Source: Gammaproteobacteria bacterium (GTDB lineage: Bacteria; Pseudomonadota; Gammaproteobacteria; Pseudomonadales; Pseudohongiellaceae). Taken from it: a stretch of 38,837 nt of DNA. The position numbers were made by a program, and so were the translations under genes. The stretch lies in assembly GCA_947457195.1 (NCBI GenBank), contig CANGUU010000017.1, positions 1-38,837 of the forward strand. The letters are read 5' to 3'. The notes beneath the pieces are model-generated. The model saw only the letters and a program-made list of their open reading frames with translations. It did no database searches and had not been told where the DNA came from. Position 1 is the stretch's first letter; each line of letters starts with the position of its first letter. Of the stretch, positions 15,465 to 24,426 are shown in pieces.

Positions 15465-17048
15465 ATGAATATTCTCTGGTTCGTCCCGCCGTTCGATGTT
15501 CACGACGGAGTCATCTCCTCCCCAGTGGCAAGCGCAAGACTGCGTGCCATCTTGCCGGCCAAAGAAATGCTCAAACAGCAAAGTGGTCTGGGGATTAGGC
15601 TGATTCCCCTGATGAACGGCACCAACATCACCGAAGAGGTCCTGCAAGAAACGGATGTCGCCATTTTCGGAAAGGTGCTGCAGCGCTTTCCCGGCCTGTC
15701 CCGCGCCCTGAAGGAGCGCAACATCCGGGTGATCGTCGATCTCTGCGACGATGTGTTTTCACTGCAGCATTTGCGAACGATCTACCAGGAATTGCTGGCA
15801 GATGCCGATCATCTCGTGTGCTCCACACCCAAGCTGGCCGAGCTCATCGAGACAACTCTGCAGCGCACGGCCACGGTAATCCCAGACTGCGTCGAAGGCG
15901 AACGTCTGCCAGTCAAGAAACTGGAGAATTACCTCTCGAGCCGCATTTCATTGTTGTGGTTTGGACACGAGTTGCATCTGGAGAAAACGGTCGGCCCCCT
16001 GATTCCGCGGCTGAATGAAGTCGACCGTGCCACTGTCGAGTTCACCATCGTCACCGGACAGTCGGCCGCAACAGACTCTTGGCTGAGCCAAGTCAGGGAG
16101 ACTGCGCCGTTCAACGTGACTTTACGCATGGAGCCTTGGTCGATTGCAGCCATGAAAGCAGCCTATCGATCAGCCGACATCGTGGTGATCCCGGGCCTGT
16201 CCGACGAGCAATATCACGTCAAGTCGCCGAATCGATTGGTGGAATCCCTTGTCGCGGGAGTGCCGGTGTCTGCGTACACCATACCCTCCTATATGGAATT
16301 CAGCGATTTTGCCGTCATCACTGACGACGTCATTGATGGTGTGAACCGGATACTCCGGAGTCCAGCCACGTACCTGCAGCGTCTGGAACACGGCCAGCAA
16401 GTCATTCTGGCTTCGCTAAGCCCGCGCGCTATCGCGTCAAAGTGGTTGGACATGGTGGCTGCTGTCATGGCTGAACAGCCGTCGGCGGTGACCCGGCAGG
16501 GACAAGGAACCGCTTTGGGGCGACCCATTCGGCTGAATCTTGGCTGCGGCGACAAAAGCTTGCCGGGGTACATCAACGTAGACGTCGTCGATGAGCGATC
16601 CGGTAATCGGCCGGATGTCGTTTGCGACATCCGCAATCTTGCTGCATTTGAGTCCAACTATGCGGATGAAATCCTGTCCGTCCACGTGATCGAGCATTTT
16701 TACTACTGGGAAGTGAAGTCGCTGTTGCAGGATTGGATACGGGTCCTCAAGCCGGGCGGCACACTCATCACCGAGTGCCCTAACTTGTTGGCCGCGTGTC
16801 AGGAAATCGTCAACAATCCCGAAGGCACGACCTACGCCGACGCGCGAGGCCAAACCACGATGTGGGTCTTCTATGGAGATCCGGCCTGGAAAGATCCGTT
16901 GATGTGTCACCGATGGTTGTATACACCGCAAAGCCTCGCGCGACTCCTCGCTGAATGTGGTCTGGTCAATATCCGGCAGGAACCGGCGCAGTTCAAATTG
17001 GGAGAGCCCCGCGACATGCGGATTTGCGCGGACAAGCCGTCCCTATGA
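15465..17048 (+). CDS. Bifunctional glycosyltransferase (GT4-like) and SAM-dependent methyltransferase fusion
   Basis: 527 residues in two parts. Residues 1 to about 340 look like a GT-B glycosyltransferase: NILWFVPP at the start, an N-terminal Rossmann-like half, then LLWFGHELHLEKTVGPLI and a donor-site half with ADIVVIPGLSD and KSPNRLVESLVAGVPV, which match GT4-type motifs. Residues about 355-527 form a methyltransferase with RLNLGCGDKSLPGYINVDV (SAM loop and acidic strand), ILSVHVIEHF and VLKPGGTLI. A single chain could add a sugar and methylate it, or methylate the growing end to control chain length (inference). Base composition looks less GC-rich than in flanking catabolic genes. The gene is part of a run with the upstream methyltransferase. 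Confidence 0.86.
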   Translation: MNILWFVPPFDVHDGVISSPVASARLRAILPAKEMLKQQSGLGIRLIPLMNGTNITEEVLQETDVAIFGKVLQRFPGLSRALKERNIRVIVDLCDDVFSLQHLRTIYQELLADADHLVCSTPKLAELIETTLQRTATVIPDCVEGERLPVKKLENYLSSRISLLWFGHELHLEKTVGPLIPRLNEVDRATVEFTIVTGQSAATDSWLSQVRETAPFNVTLRMEPWSIAAMKAAYRSADIVVIPGLSDEQYHVKSPNRLVESLVAGVPVSAYTIPSYMEFSDFAVITDDVIDGVNRILRSPATYLQRLEHGQQVILASLSPRAIASKWLDMVAAVMAEQPSAVTRQGQGTALGRPIRLNLGCGDKSLPGYINVDVVDERSGNRPDVVCDIRNLAAFESNYADEILSVHVIEHFYYWEVKSLLQDWIRVLKPGGTLITECPNLLAACQEIVNNPEGTTYADARGQTTMWVFYGDPAWKDPLMCHRWLYTPQSLARLLAECGLVNIRQEPAQFKLGEPRDMRICADKPSL

Positions 17049-17132
17049 GAAACCGTGTGCAGGGCAAGGATCCCCGCTGCAGCGACCGCGCAACTTGTTG
17101 ATCAATCCCACCTGACAAAGCGATTTACCACC

Positions 17133-17840
17133 ATGACCGAGCCTGTTCGAATCTTCATCGGCTACGACCGCAAACTCGCCGCGCTATTCAACGTGCTCAG
17201 CCACAGCATCCATGTCCGCGCTACGTTGCCGGTCAGCATTACACCGCTGTTGCTCAGTCAGTTGGACAGCGTATTCCAGCGTCCGCTGGATCCGCTGCAA
17301 TCCACAGAATTCTCGTTTTCGCGTTTTCTGGTGCCCTACCTCTGTGGGTACCAAGGCTGGGCATTGTTTGTCGACAACGACATGATCGTGCGAGATGACA
17401 TCGCCAAGCTCTGGTCCTTGCGCGACGAGCGCTACGCAGTGATGTGTGTGCAACACAACCATCTGCCATCCGAAGACTCGAAGTTTCTTGGCGCTGCGCA
17501 AACCCGCTATGCCAAAAAGAACTGGTCGAGCGTGATGCTCTTGAACTGTGCTCGCTGCTCTGCACTGACGCCGGATTACGTGAACAGTGCCAGCGGGTTG
17601 GCCTTGCACCAGTTCAAGTGGTTGGCAGATGAGCAATTGATCGGTGCACTGCCGTCCAGCTGGAACCATCTCGTGGGCTACGATGCACCCAACCCGGCTG
17701 CCCAGTTGGTGCACTACACCAGCGGTGGTCCCTACTTCAACGAATACACCGACTGCGAATTTGCCGCCGAATGGTTCGCCGAACGTGACGCCATGCTGCA
17801 GGTGGCACAACGCCGCAATGCGCCGGGTGGCGGTGGTTGA
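17133..17840 (+). CDS. GT8-like glycosyltransferase
   Basis: 235 residues starting MTEPVRIFIGYD. The segment FSRFLVPYL...GWALFVDNDMIVRDDIAKLW is typical of GT-A enzymes of the GT8 type: D81-N82-D83 is the DxD-like metal and nucleotide-sugar site. LADEQLIGALPSSWNHLVGY and VHYTSGGPYF resemble the downstream acceptor and His-metal region of the family. It should transfer a hexose from a nucleotide sugar in the cytoplasm; donor and acceptor are unknown. I chose the ATG at 17133, where homology-like sequence begins, over a start at 17055. The Shine-Dalgarno is weak. It lies between the fusion gene (84-base gap) and the TPR glycosyltransferase (81-base gap). Confidence 0.85.
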   Translation: MTEPVRIFIGYDRKLAALFNVLSHSIHVRATLPVSITPLLLSQLDSVFQRPLDPLQSTEFSFSRFLVPYLCGYQGWALFVDNDMIVRDDIAKLWSLRDERYAVMCVQHNHLPSEDSKFLGAAQTRYAKKNWSSVMLLNCARCSALTPDYVNSASGLALHQFKWLADEQLIGALPSSWNHLVGYDAPNPAAQLVHYTSGGPYFNEYTDCEFAAEWFAERDAMLQVAQRRNAPGGGG

Positions 17841-17921
17841 GTTGCGCCCAGACAGTATGCTGTCAAGCCATCGTCGGCATCCGGTGGCCCTGGTCATGTA
17901 CGAGACGCAGAGTGTGACCGC

Positions 17922-19628
17922 TTGAAGACGCTCCTTGAACAGGTCAAGTCCTTGCGGGAGGCGGTGCGTCTCGACGAGGCGGAGGCCTTGTTGCTGCGCG
18001 CATTGGACGCCGCTCCGCAATCGCGCGCACTGTATCTGGAGTTGGCTTCCATCTACGTCGCCTGCGGCGACCACACCTCTGCAATTGCGTCTTTGGAGGT
18101 AGCGCGGAGCGAAATTGGTGATGACTTCGAACTGTTGTTCCATTTGGGTACCCATTACCGAACCATTGGCAACCACGAAGCAGCCTTGGACGCCTTCCTG
18201 CAAGCGCTGCGCCGTGAACCGGAGCACCCGGGGCTCATCAAGGGGGTGGGTGCAGCCTTGCTGGACTTGCAACGCCCCGCGGAGGCAATCCAGTTTTTCC
18301 GTGCAGCGCAGCAGAAACTGCCCAACGATGTGCAGACCCTGAATCTGTTGGGGTCCGCCGCAGTGGGTCTGGAGTTGTTTGAACTCGCGGAAACCAGCTT
18401 TCTGCGCGTCACCCAGCTTGCGCCGGAACTGGCCGATCCTTATGTCAATCTCGGCTATATACGCGAGTTGCTGGGGGATACCGAAGGTTCGATTCGATAC
18501 TGTACCGAGGCGCTCGCAGTCAATCCGCTCCATTTTCGCGGCCGCTTCAACCGCGCCAGTCTGTATGACCAGACCCTGCAGTCCGAACTTGCCCGGCGCG
18601 AGTACGGGATTCTGCTGTCGCAGGTCCCACATGCGCAGGAAGTCCGCCATAACCTGGGTTTGCTGGCGTTACGCTGCAACCGTCTTCGCGAGGGTTGGGA
18701 CAACTACCAATGGCGCAACATGCGTTACAACTTTGACCGAGGCTACCTCGGTTGGACCCCGCAGACTCCACGTCTGCCTGTTGATTTGGCCGGGCAGACC
18801 CTGCAGCTGCTTGGCGAGCAGGGTCTGGGGGATGAGCTGTTTTTCCTGCGCTGGTTGCCGTTGCTGCGCGAGTTGGGTGCGCGCACCGTCTTTCACCCCC
18901 GTAACGCGCGTCTGCTGCCACTACTGGAGCAGCTCGATTGCATCGACCAGCTGGCTCCTCCCATCAGCACGCTGCAACTTCAGCCAGCCAACCAGTACTT
19001 CATTGGTGACTTGCCCTATTTGTTGCTCGACCGCCATGGGCAGGCGTACCCACCAAGCCTGCGCTTGTCGTCGGATCCACAATGGACGACGAGGCTGCGC
19101 GCACAGAGGTTTGGCGGCCTGCCGGCACGCCCCTGTATCGGGCTCACTTGGCGCGCCGGCATGGTGATGGAAGGCAAGGTCGCAGAACGCCACAAACTTC
19201 TCACAAAGAACGTGCCCCTTGACCGCCTGTTGGACCTCATGGCCCCGCTGGATGTGAACGTGGTCATCCTGCAGCGTGACCCAACGCCAGCTGAACTGGA
19301 GCATGTTGAAGCGCGGCTTGGTCGAACAGTCTTGCAGGCGTGGGATCTGGCAAGCGATTTGCAGGCTACTCTGGCGGTGCTGGATCTGCTGGACGATGTC
19401 GTCGGGGTAAGCAATACCAACCTGCATTTGCGGGCCGCGTTGGGAAAAACGGCGCTGGTGCTGGTGCCGCGTCCCCCCGAGTTCCGTTGGCTCGAACATG
19501 GCAACCACTCGCCATGGTTTCCAGGCTTTGGCGTGTTCCGTGAAACCTACGCGCAAGGCTGGGACGAGGCCTTGCAAGCATTGGCGGAAGTCCTGCAGCA
19601 GCGCTACGCGCCCCGATTACCTGGCTGA
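17922..19628 (+). CDS. TPR-repeat glycosyltransferase-like protein
   Basis: 568 residues. Residues 1 to about 250 are tandem tetratricopeptide repeats, with repeated A-L/A-A-L-x-P patterns such as ALYLELASIYVACGDHTSAI and PYVNLGYIRELLGD. Residues about 285-560 look like a GT-B fold: LLGEQGLGDELFFLRWLPLL is the glycine-rich motif of heptosyltransferase-like and TPR glycosyltransferases. A Rossmann-like donor half ends in DDVVGVSNTNLHLRAALGK. Such TPR-GT proteins often glycosylate proteins (flagellin, adhesins) or build surface polysaccharide. The start is a TTG, as no in-frame ATG exists near the N-terminus and the first TPR begins immediately. It is the last gene of the glycan cluster. Confidence 0.85.
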   Translation: MKTLLEQVKSLREAVRLDEAEALLLRALDAAPQSRALYLELASIYVACGDHTSAIASLEVARSEIGDDFELLFHLGTHYRTIGNHEAALDAFLQALRREPEHPGLIKGVGAALLDLQRPAEAIQFFRAAQQKLPNDVQTLNLLGSAAVGLELFELAETSFLRVTQLAPELADPYVNLGYIRELLGDTEGSIRYCTEALAVNPLHFRGRFNRASLYDQTLQSELARREYGILLSQVPHAQEVRHNLGLLALRCNRLREGWDNYQWRNMRYNFDRGYLGWTPQTPRLPVDLAGQTLQLLGEQGLGDELFFLRWLPLLRELGARTVFHPRNARLLPLLEQLDCIDQLAPPISTLQLQPANQYFIGDLPYLLLDRHGQAYPPSLRLSSDPQWTTRLRAQRFGGLPARPCIGLTWRAGMVMEGKVAERHKLLTKNVPLDRLLDLMAPLDVNVVILQRDPTPAELEHVEARLGRTVLQAWDLASDLQATLAVLDLLDDVVGVSNTNLHLRAALGKTALVLVPRPPEFRWLEHGNHSPWFPGFGVFRETYAQGWDEALQALAEVLQQRYAPRLPG

Positions 19629-19672
19629 GGGGGGCATGCAGGGTTTGGGGGTGTGGTGAAGCATCATCTGCC

Positions 19673-19700
19673 TTTACATTCTCCCTGTTATCCCTATGCT
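19673..19700 (+). promoter_or_regulatory. Sigma70-type promoter for the DUF5916 gene
   Basis: TTTACA (19673-19678) and TATGCT (19695-19700) are separated by 16 bases. This lies about 65 bases before the start of the outer-membrane protein gene, in the 137-base gap after the TPR glycosyltransferase. Confidence 0.55.
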
Positions 19701-19765
19701 TCGGCTGGCAAGGCGCGTGGCAGGCTTTGCGGAAAAAAGCGTTTTCACCACCATGAAGTTCCTCC

Positions 19766-21991
19766 ATGCATGCACGATTGCTCTTCCGTGGTTTCACCAA
19801 GTTCCTGATGGCAGCCCTGCTTGCCTGTCTGTCAGCCCTCGCGCTGGCGCAGAACAATGCCGGTGTGCCAAACAAAGCGATAGAAGCGGTCCGTATTGAA
19901 ACCGCCCCTGTAGTCGACGGCCTGCTCGATGACGCTGTCTGGGCCTTGGCGAAACCCATTACCGACTTTCACCAGATTCGCCCGGGTGACCAGACCGCAA
20001 CCTCCGAGAAAACCGAGGTGCGCATCCTGTACACCCGGGATGCGATCTACATCGCGGCGCGCATGGACGACAGCAATCCGGAGCTGATTGCTACCCCGAC
20101 TCTGCGTCATGGGCAGGGGCTTGGACCGGATGACCGCCTCGTCATCATTCTGGATCCCTTCAACACCCGTCGCACCGGCTATCGTTTCGAGACAAACCTG
20201 AACGGCGTGCGCCATGACGCCCTCTACACCACGGTCAGTGATTTCAACGCCGACTGGTCGACCATCTGGGAAGTCAAGACCAGCGTTTACGAGAATGGCT
20301 GGATTGCGGAAATCGAGATTCCGTTCAAGTCACTGCCCATGGATCCCAACACTCAGCAGTGGGGCTTCAATTTCGGCCGGGGCATCCGCCGTCGCAATGA
20401 GGAAATGGCGTGGGTGTCATTCAACCGCGTCTTCAACCCGAGCATAGCCGGTACCCTTACCGGCATGCGCGACATGAGCCAGGGCGTGGGTCTCGACATC
20501 GTGCCTTCGCTGGCCGTAGTGCAGCGCAAGAACCATGTAAGCGGAGCGACCGGCAACCAGGTCAATCCCTCGCTGGATGCTTTTTACCGGCTGACGCCAT
20601 CCTTGAATGCCGCGCTTACCGTCAACACGGATTTTTCGGCGGTCAACGTGGACAACCGACAGGTCAACCTCGACCGCTTCAATCTGTTTTTTCCGGAGCA
20701 GCGAAACTTTTTCCTCAATGACGCCGATCTCTTCCAGTTCGGCAACATCGGCAACACCGGCAACCAGGCCACCAATGACGGATCGGTGCAGAATGCACGC
20801 CCGTACTTTTCGAGAAGAATAGGCCTCGGGCCTGGCGGTGTCCCTGTCGATATCGACTATGGTGGCCGCATCAGTGGTCGTGTCGGGCGCTGGAACATTG
20901 GCACCCTCGCCATTCAGCAAGGCGCTTATGGTGCCCTTGACCCCCGCACCTTGCTGGTGAGTCGTGTGTCGGCCAACGTACTGGCGGAGTCCAATGTCGG
21001 CTTTGTCATCACGGACGGCGACCCGACATCCAACCGCGACAATACCGTGTTCGGGACCGACTTCCGCTATCTCAACACCCGCCTGGCCAGTGGTAAGGCG
21101 CTGGAGGGGGATGCCTGGTACATGCAGTCGCAAACCCCGGGACTGGTGGGTGACGATGCCGCCTGGGGGCTGGGGCTGCGCTCCCCGAACAACCAGGGCT
21201 GGCGCGGAGGCTTTGGCGTCAAGGAGGTTCAGCGGAACTTCAATCCCGCCATGGGCTTCGTCAACAATGCCGGCATTCGTGATTTCGTCTTTGATGTTGG
21301 CTATATCCACTTCTTGCCCCCGGGCGGGCGGGTGCAGCAACTGCTGTTCGGCTTCGATGCACAGCGTGTGAACTTCATCGAGGGCGGTCTGCAGTCGGAA
21401 GCCCTGCGTTATACCTTCCTCGAAGTCACGACCAATACCCGGGACTTTTTGCGCATCCGCGGTGCTTCCAACAAGGAAGTGATCAGGCAGCCGTTTGCGG
21501 TGTACCGCAGTGGCGGCAGACAGGTGGTAATCGAGCCCGGCGCCTATTCCTTCCATCGCGGAGGCTTTCGCATCCAGACCGCCGACCAGCGTCCTGTGTC
21601 ATTTTCCCTGAATGCTTTCGGCGGAGGCTTTTACACGGGCTCACGGGACAACTACAACGCACAGCTGCGCTTCCAGGCCCGCCGGTTCATCATCGAAGCC
21701 GGCTACGAATACAACGGCATTTATCTGCCGCAGGGAAATTTCATCACCCGGCTGATCACGCTGAATACCCAGTATGCCTTTACCAGCAACTTCTACTGGG
21801 TGACCAACGTCCAATACGACAACGTGTCGGAGATGGTCGGCGTGAACACGCGCCTGCAATGGATTCCGAAAGCCGGCCAGGAAGGCTTCATCGTGTTCAA
21901 CTACAACCTGGAAGACGTCGACAAGGACAACGACTTCAGGGCCATGACCGGCGACGTGAGTATCAAGTTCACCTATACCCTGCGCTATTAG
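19766..21991 (+). CDS. DUF5916 outer-membrane protein with N-terminal CBM9-like domain
   Basis: 741 residues. A signal peptide ends at ALA-Q (about residue 28). Residues about 40-235 form a carbohydrate-binding family 9-like beta-sandwich: APVVDGLLDDAVWALA, DAIYIAARMDD, then NGWIAEIEIPFKSLP. The rest is a DUF5916 region, with NVDNRQVNLDRFNLFFPEQRNFF and the ARPYFSRRIGLG signature, then a beta-barrel ending in KFTYTLRY with a C-terminal aromatic. The family is thought to sit in the outer membrane and is often found near proteases and TonB receptors; its function is not established. I keep the first ATG; an in-frame ATG at 19808 would also leave a signal peptide. It has its own promoter and converges on the MipA gene with only 25 bases between stops. 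Confidence 0.88.
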   Translation: MHARLLFRGFTKFLMAALLACLSALALAQNNAGVPNKAIEAVRIETAPVVDGLLDDAVWALAKPITDFHQIRPGDQTATSEKTEVRILYTRDAIYIAARMDDSNPELIATPTLRHGQGLGPDDRLVIILDPFNTRRTGYRFETNLNGVRHDALYTTVSDFNADWSTIWEVKTSVYENGWIAEIEIPFKSLPMDPNTQQWGFNFGRGIRRRNEEMAWVSFNRVFNPSIAGTLTGMRDMSQGVGLDIVPSLAVVQRKNHVSGATGNQVNPSLDAFYRLTPSLNAALTVNTDFSAVNVDNRQVNLDRFNLFFPEQRNFFLNDADLFQFGNIGNTGNQATNDGSVQNARPYFSRRIGLGPGGVPVDIDYGGRISGRVGRWNIGTLAIQQGAYGALDPRTLLVSRVSANVLAESNVGFVITDGDPTSNRDNTVFGTDFRYLNTRLASGKALEGDAWYMQSQTPGLVGDDAAWGLGLRSPNNQGWRGGFGVKEVQRNFNPAMGFVNNAGIRDFVFDVGYIHFLPPGGRVQQLLFGFDAQRVNFIEGGLQSEALRYTFLEVTTNTRDFLRIRGASNKEVIRQPFAVYRSGGRQVVIEPGAYSFHRGGFRIQTADQRPVSFSLNAFGGGFYTGSRDNYNAQLRFQARRFIIEAGYEYNGIYLPQGNFITRLITLNTQYAFTSNFYWVTNVQYDNVSEMVGVNTRLQWIPKAGQEGFIVFNYNLEDVDKDNDFRAMTGDVSIKFTYTLRY

Positions 21992-22016
21992 TCAGCCTAC
22001 CCACAGCAACCGGGGC

Positions 22017-22859
22017 CTAGAACAGAAGGATGAAGCCAACCCCGACTTCGGCTTCATAGTGGCTGCGCGCCACCGGGCTGTCGTCAATGTCGTTGCTGTA
22101 GCGCTCGTACAGTGCCTCGCCAAATACCTGGCAGTTTTCGCTGAGGTAGTGGCGATAGGTGTAGTTCACGCCAATCGAGCGAAAGCCGCCACCGAGATCG
22201 GTTGCCCTGAGCCCGGACGCCAGTGACTGCTGTGCATTGATGCCGAAGTTATTGTTGGCGCGCATGCCATCATGAAACACCGCCACGATGGACAAATCAG
22301 AGCCGGTGCCATCCACCCGGCTGCCAAAGCGACGCCCCACGCCGAAAAGGCCAAGACTGCCGTTGTCACCGGTGACGACCCGCGCATCCAGCCAGTACCG
22401 CCACTCCGCCGTCAGGGCGCGTCGTGCCTGCAACACGAGTTCTGTCCCCTCGCCGGTAGTGCCGAGGCCCTTGAGTCGGCCGTCATCGGAATCCCCTTCC
22501 TCGCGCCCCTCATCAAAGCCGACGGTGGCCTCGAGCAGCCAGATATCATTGCGAAGACTACGCCAGCCCAAGGACTCACCGGCCCAGTAAAAAATGTCAT
22601 TGCCTCTGCGCCATTGGGCTGCGCCCGCAGGACTGGCTTCGAAGCCGAACTCGTCAGACCCTTCGTAGGCGGATTCGTATTCGATACCCAGACCCAGGCC
22701 GAAGCCCCAGCCATCGTTACCCTTGGTGAAATCGTCAACGGAGGGCAGAGGCACCAATGCTGTTTTGCCAGCTTGCGCTGACGCTGTTTGGAACAGCAGT
22801 GCTTGGGTAATCAGTACTCCGATCAACGTGGACAGTATTTTCATGCTGATCGCGCTCAT
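22017..22859 (-). CDS. MipA/OmpV family outer-membrane protein
   Basis: 280 residues. The signal peptide contains MKILSTLIGVLITQALLF and ends at ASA. The mature protein begins with a Trp/Gly-rich strand (GWGFGLGLGIEYESAYEGSD) that is the MipA/OmpV signature. It ends in EVGVGFILLF, a barrel C-terminus with a terminal Phe. The family includes MltA-interacting MipA and OmpV porin-like proteins. A scaffold role in murein remodelling or small-solute passage is possible, but neither is shown here. The start is uncertain: ATG codons at 22859 and 22844 both give signal peptides and neither has a good Shine-Dalgarno; the longer start at 22961 overlaps the upstream gene and is unlikely. Confidence 0.85.
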   Translation of the reverse strand: MSAISMKILSTLIGVLITQALLFQTASAQAGKTALVPLPSVDDFTKGNDGWGFGLGLGIEYESAYEGSDEFGFEASPAGAAQWRRGNDIFYWAGESLGWRSLRNDIWLLEATVGFDEGREEGDSDDGRLKGLGTTGEGTELVLQARRALTAEWRYWLDARVVTGDNGSLGLFGVGRRFGSRVDGTGSDLSIVAVFHDGMRANNNFGINAQQSLASGLRATDLGGGFRSIGVNYTYRHYLSENCQVFGEALYERYSNDIDDSPVARSHYEAEVGVGFILLF

Positions 22860-22884
22860 GCAGGGGTACTTGTCGAACAAGGGT

Positions 22885-22909
22885 GCGGCCCGGGACTGGC
22901 CCGGGCCGC
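22885..22909 (-). terminator. Terminator-like hairpin after the LigM-like gene
   Basis: A perfect 10-base GC-only stem, GCGGCCCGGG (22885-22894) with CCCGGGCCGC (22900-22909), flanks a five-base loop. It sits 5 bases beyond the stop of the demethylase gene in its transcription direction. There is no clear T-run after it, so it may be a partial terminator or an mRNA 3'-end stabiliser before the MipA gene. Confidence 0.6.
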
Positions 22910-22914
22910 CGGGA

Positions 22915-24324
22915 TCACTTGGCCTTGGTGCGCCAGCTGTCTGCGTAGTTCTCACGGGCATCTTTCGCGTAAGGGGTCGGGGCGACCTTGACGCGAATCT
23001 CCACCTGGCGATGCGGTTCGATGGACGTCTTGCCGCTGTTGACCGCTTCGCCCCACTTAAGCGTCAGGACGTCGCCGACCTGCACGCTCTGGTCCACGAC
23101 GGCCAGCGACAGCAGGCAGCGCTCGTTGTAGGAATAGCCGTTGAACATGCTCATGCCAACGCGCTTGCCGTCGCGCAGCAGTTCGTCGGCGTTGCTGGAG
23201 CTGTAGTTGTGGTTCGGGAAATCGATCCACTTGGCCGCCAGGCCTGGTTCGAAGGCGGTGGCGATGGTGGCAAGCACGTCTTCGCGGTTCCACTCCAGCG
23301 TGACTTTCTTGCGCTGGTTGCCGGCAGCCTTCATGGCTTCCAGAGCGGCCTTGCCGATGAAATCGTCCTTCTTCCAGCCGATGTAGAAGTCATAGCCGAG
23401 TTCGAAGGGGCTCACGTAGTAGTCGGCGATGTTCTCGCTCACCAACGATCCACCGAGCGAGCCGACAGCTTCGTAGTGGTCGGCACCCAGCCAGTCGCGG
23501 TAGTCCTTGAGCATGCCGTCGCCGGAGTAGATGCCGGGCAGTGGGCTCGGGATCCAGCCGGATTCCAGCGTGTTGGAGGAGTAGGCGCGGGCGCCCACAA
23601 AGCGCAGGTCCACGCCGGCGTCTTTGGCTGCTTGCGCTATGGTGCTCTGAATATAGCTCTTGTCGGCGTAGGGGCCCCACACTTCAAGGCCCGGTGCGCC
23701 AGCCATGCCGTGGCGCAGCGCCATGACTTTGCGCGAGCCGATGTTGATCTTGTCGACGTGGAAGAACTTCACTTCCGGGATCGGGCCGCCGTGCAGCTTT
23801 TCGAAGATCTTGTTGGCATCCGGACCCTGGATCTGGAAGCGGTAGTGGGTACGGTAGATGGCTTTGCCGTCCGGGCGCGAGTCGGAGCGCGGGTCGTGGA
23901 ACAAGCGCACGTTCCATTTGCCGTAGGAGGCCTGGAACCGGATCCAGTTGGCGGTCGGCGCGCGGCCGACCAGGATGAACTTCTCGTCGGTCTCGCGGAA
24001 GATGATCATGTCGCCGATGACGTGGCCGGCCGGGGTCACCGGCACGAAGTGCTTGGCCACATTGAGTTTGAAGTTGGCGAAGCTGTTGATGCCCACGTAG
24101 CTGAGGAATTTCTCGGAGTCAGGGCCTTCGACTGTGATCTCGTCCATGTGGTGGGTCTGGTCGAACAGCACGGCGCTGTTGCGCCAGGCGATCTGCTCGG
24201 AGCGCCAGTTAGAAAACTCGGCGGCAACCACGGGGTAGACGTAGATTCCCGCTTTGTTGTTGCGCAGCAGGTTCACGGCGCCGCCGGCGGCGTCGATGGC
24301 GGCGGTCAGGCTGTTCTTGCTCAT
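22915..24324 (-). CDS. ligM: Tetrahydrofolate-dependent aromatic O-demethylase (LigM/DesA-like, GcvT family)
   Basis: 469 residues, close to the about 470 of LigM. GcvT-type folate-binding architecture is present, and the stretches RNSAVLFDQTHHMDE, THYRFQIQGPD, LRHGMAGAPGLEVWGPY, SSNTLESGWIPSPLPG and MSMFNGYSYNERCLLSL match, from memory, the LigM vanillate/3-O-methylgallate demethylase. Such enzymes move the methoxy methyl group of lignin-derived aromatics to tetrahydrofolate in the cytoplasm. The exact aromatic is unknown. The start at 24324 is supported by AGGAG about ten bases upstream. No methyl-THF recycling genes (metF, ligH) or ring-cleavage dioxygenase lie in the window, so it stands alone. 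A demethylase for another methylated compound is the main alternative. Confidence 0.86.
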   Translation of the reverse strand: MSKNSLTAAIDAAGGAVNLLRNNKAGIYVYPVVAAEFSNWRSEQIAWRNSAVLFDQTHHMDEITVEGPDSEKFLSYVGINSFANFKLNVAKHFVPVTPAGHVIGDMIIFRETDEKFILVGRAPTANWIRFQASYGKWNVRLFHDPRSDSRPDGKAIYRTHYRFQIQGPDANKIFEKLHGGPIPEVKFFHVDKINIGSRKVMALRHGMAGAPGLEVWGPYADKSYIQSTIAQAAKDAGVDLRFVGARAYSSNTLESGWIPSPLPGIYSGDGMLKDYRDWLGADHYEAVGSLGGSLVSENIADYYVSPFELGYDFYIGWKKDDFIGKAALEAMKAAGNQRKKVTLEWNREDVLATIATAFEPGLAAKWIDFPNHNYSSSNADELLRDGKRVGMSMFNGYSYNERCLLSLAVVDQSVQVGDVLTLKWGEAVNSGKTSIEPHRQVEIRVKVAPTPYAKDARENYADSWRTKAK

Positions 24325-24404
24325 GGTGTGATCGCTCCTGAAGGGTTGACTGAGAAAAAAGGCGGGGCATTCTGCCACGGCTGGCGGGCAAATAGGAAGT
24401 TAAT

Positions 24405-24422
24405 CCGAACCGTGTGGTTCGG
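24405..24422 (-). terminator. Terminator-like hairpin after the exported helical protein gene
   Basis: A perfect 7-base stem, CCGAACC (24405-24411) with GGTTCGG (24416-24422), encloses a GTGT loop 4 bases downstream of the minus-strand stop at 24427. The following leftward sequence (ATTAACTT) is only moderately T-rich, so its strength is uncertain. Confidence 0.5.
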
Positions 24423-24426
24423 CTTT

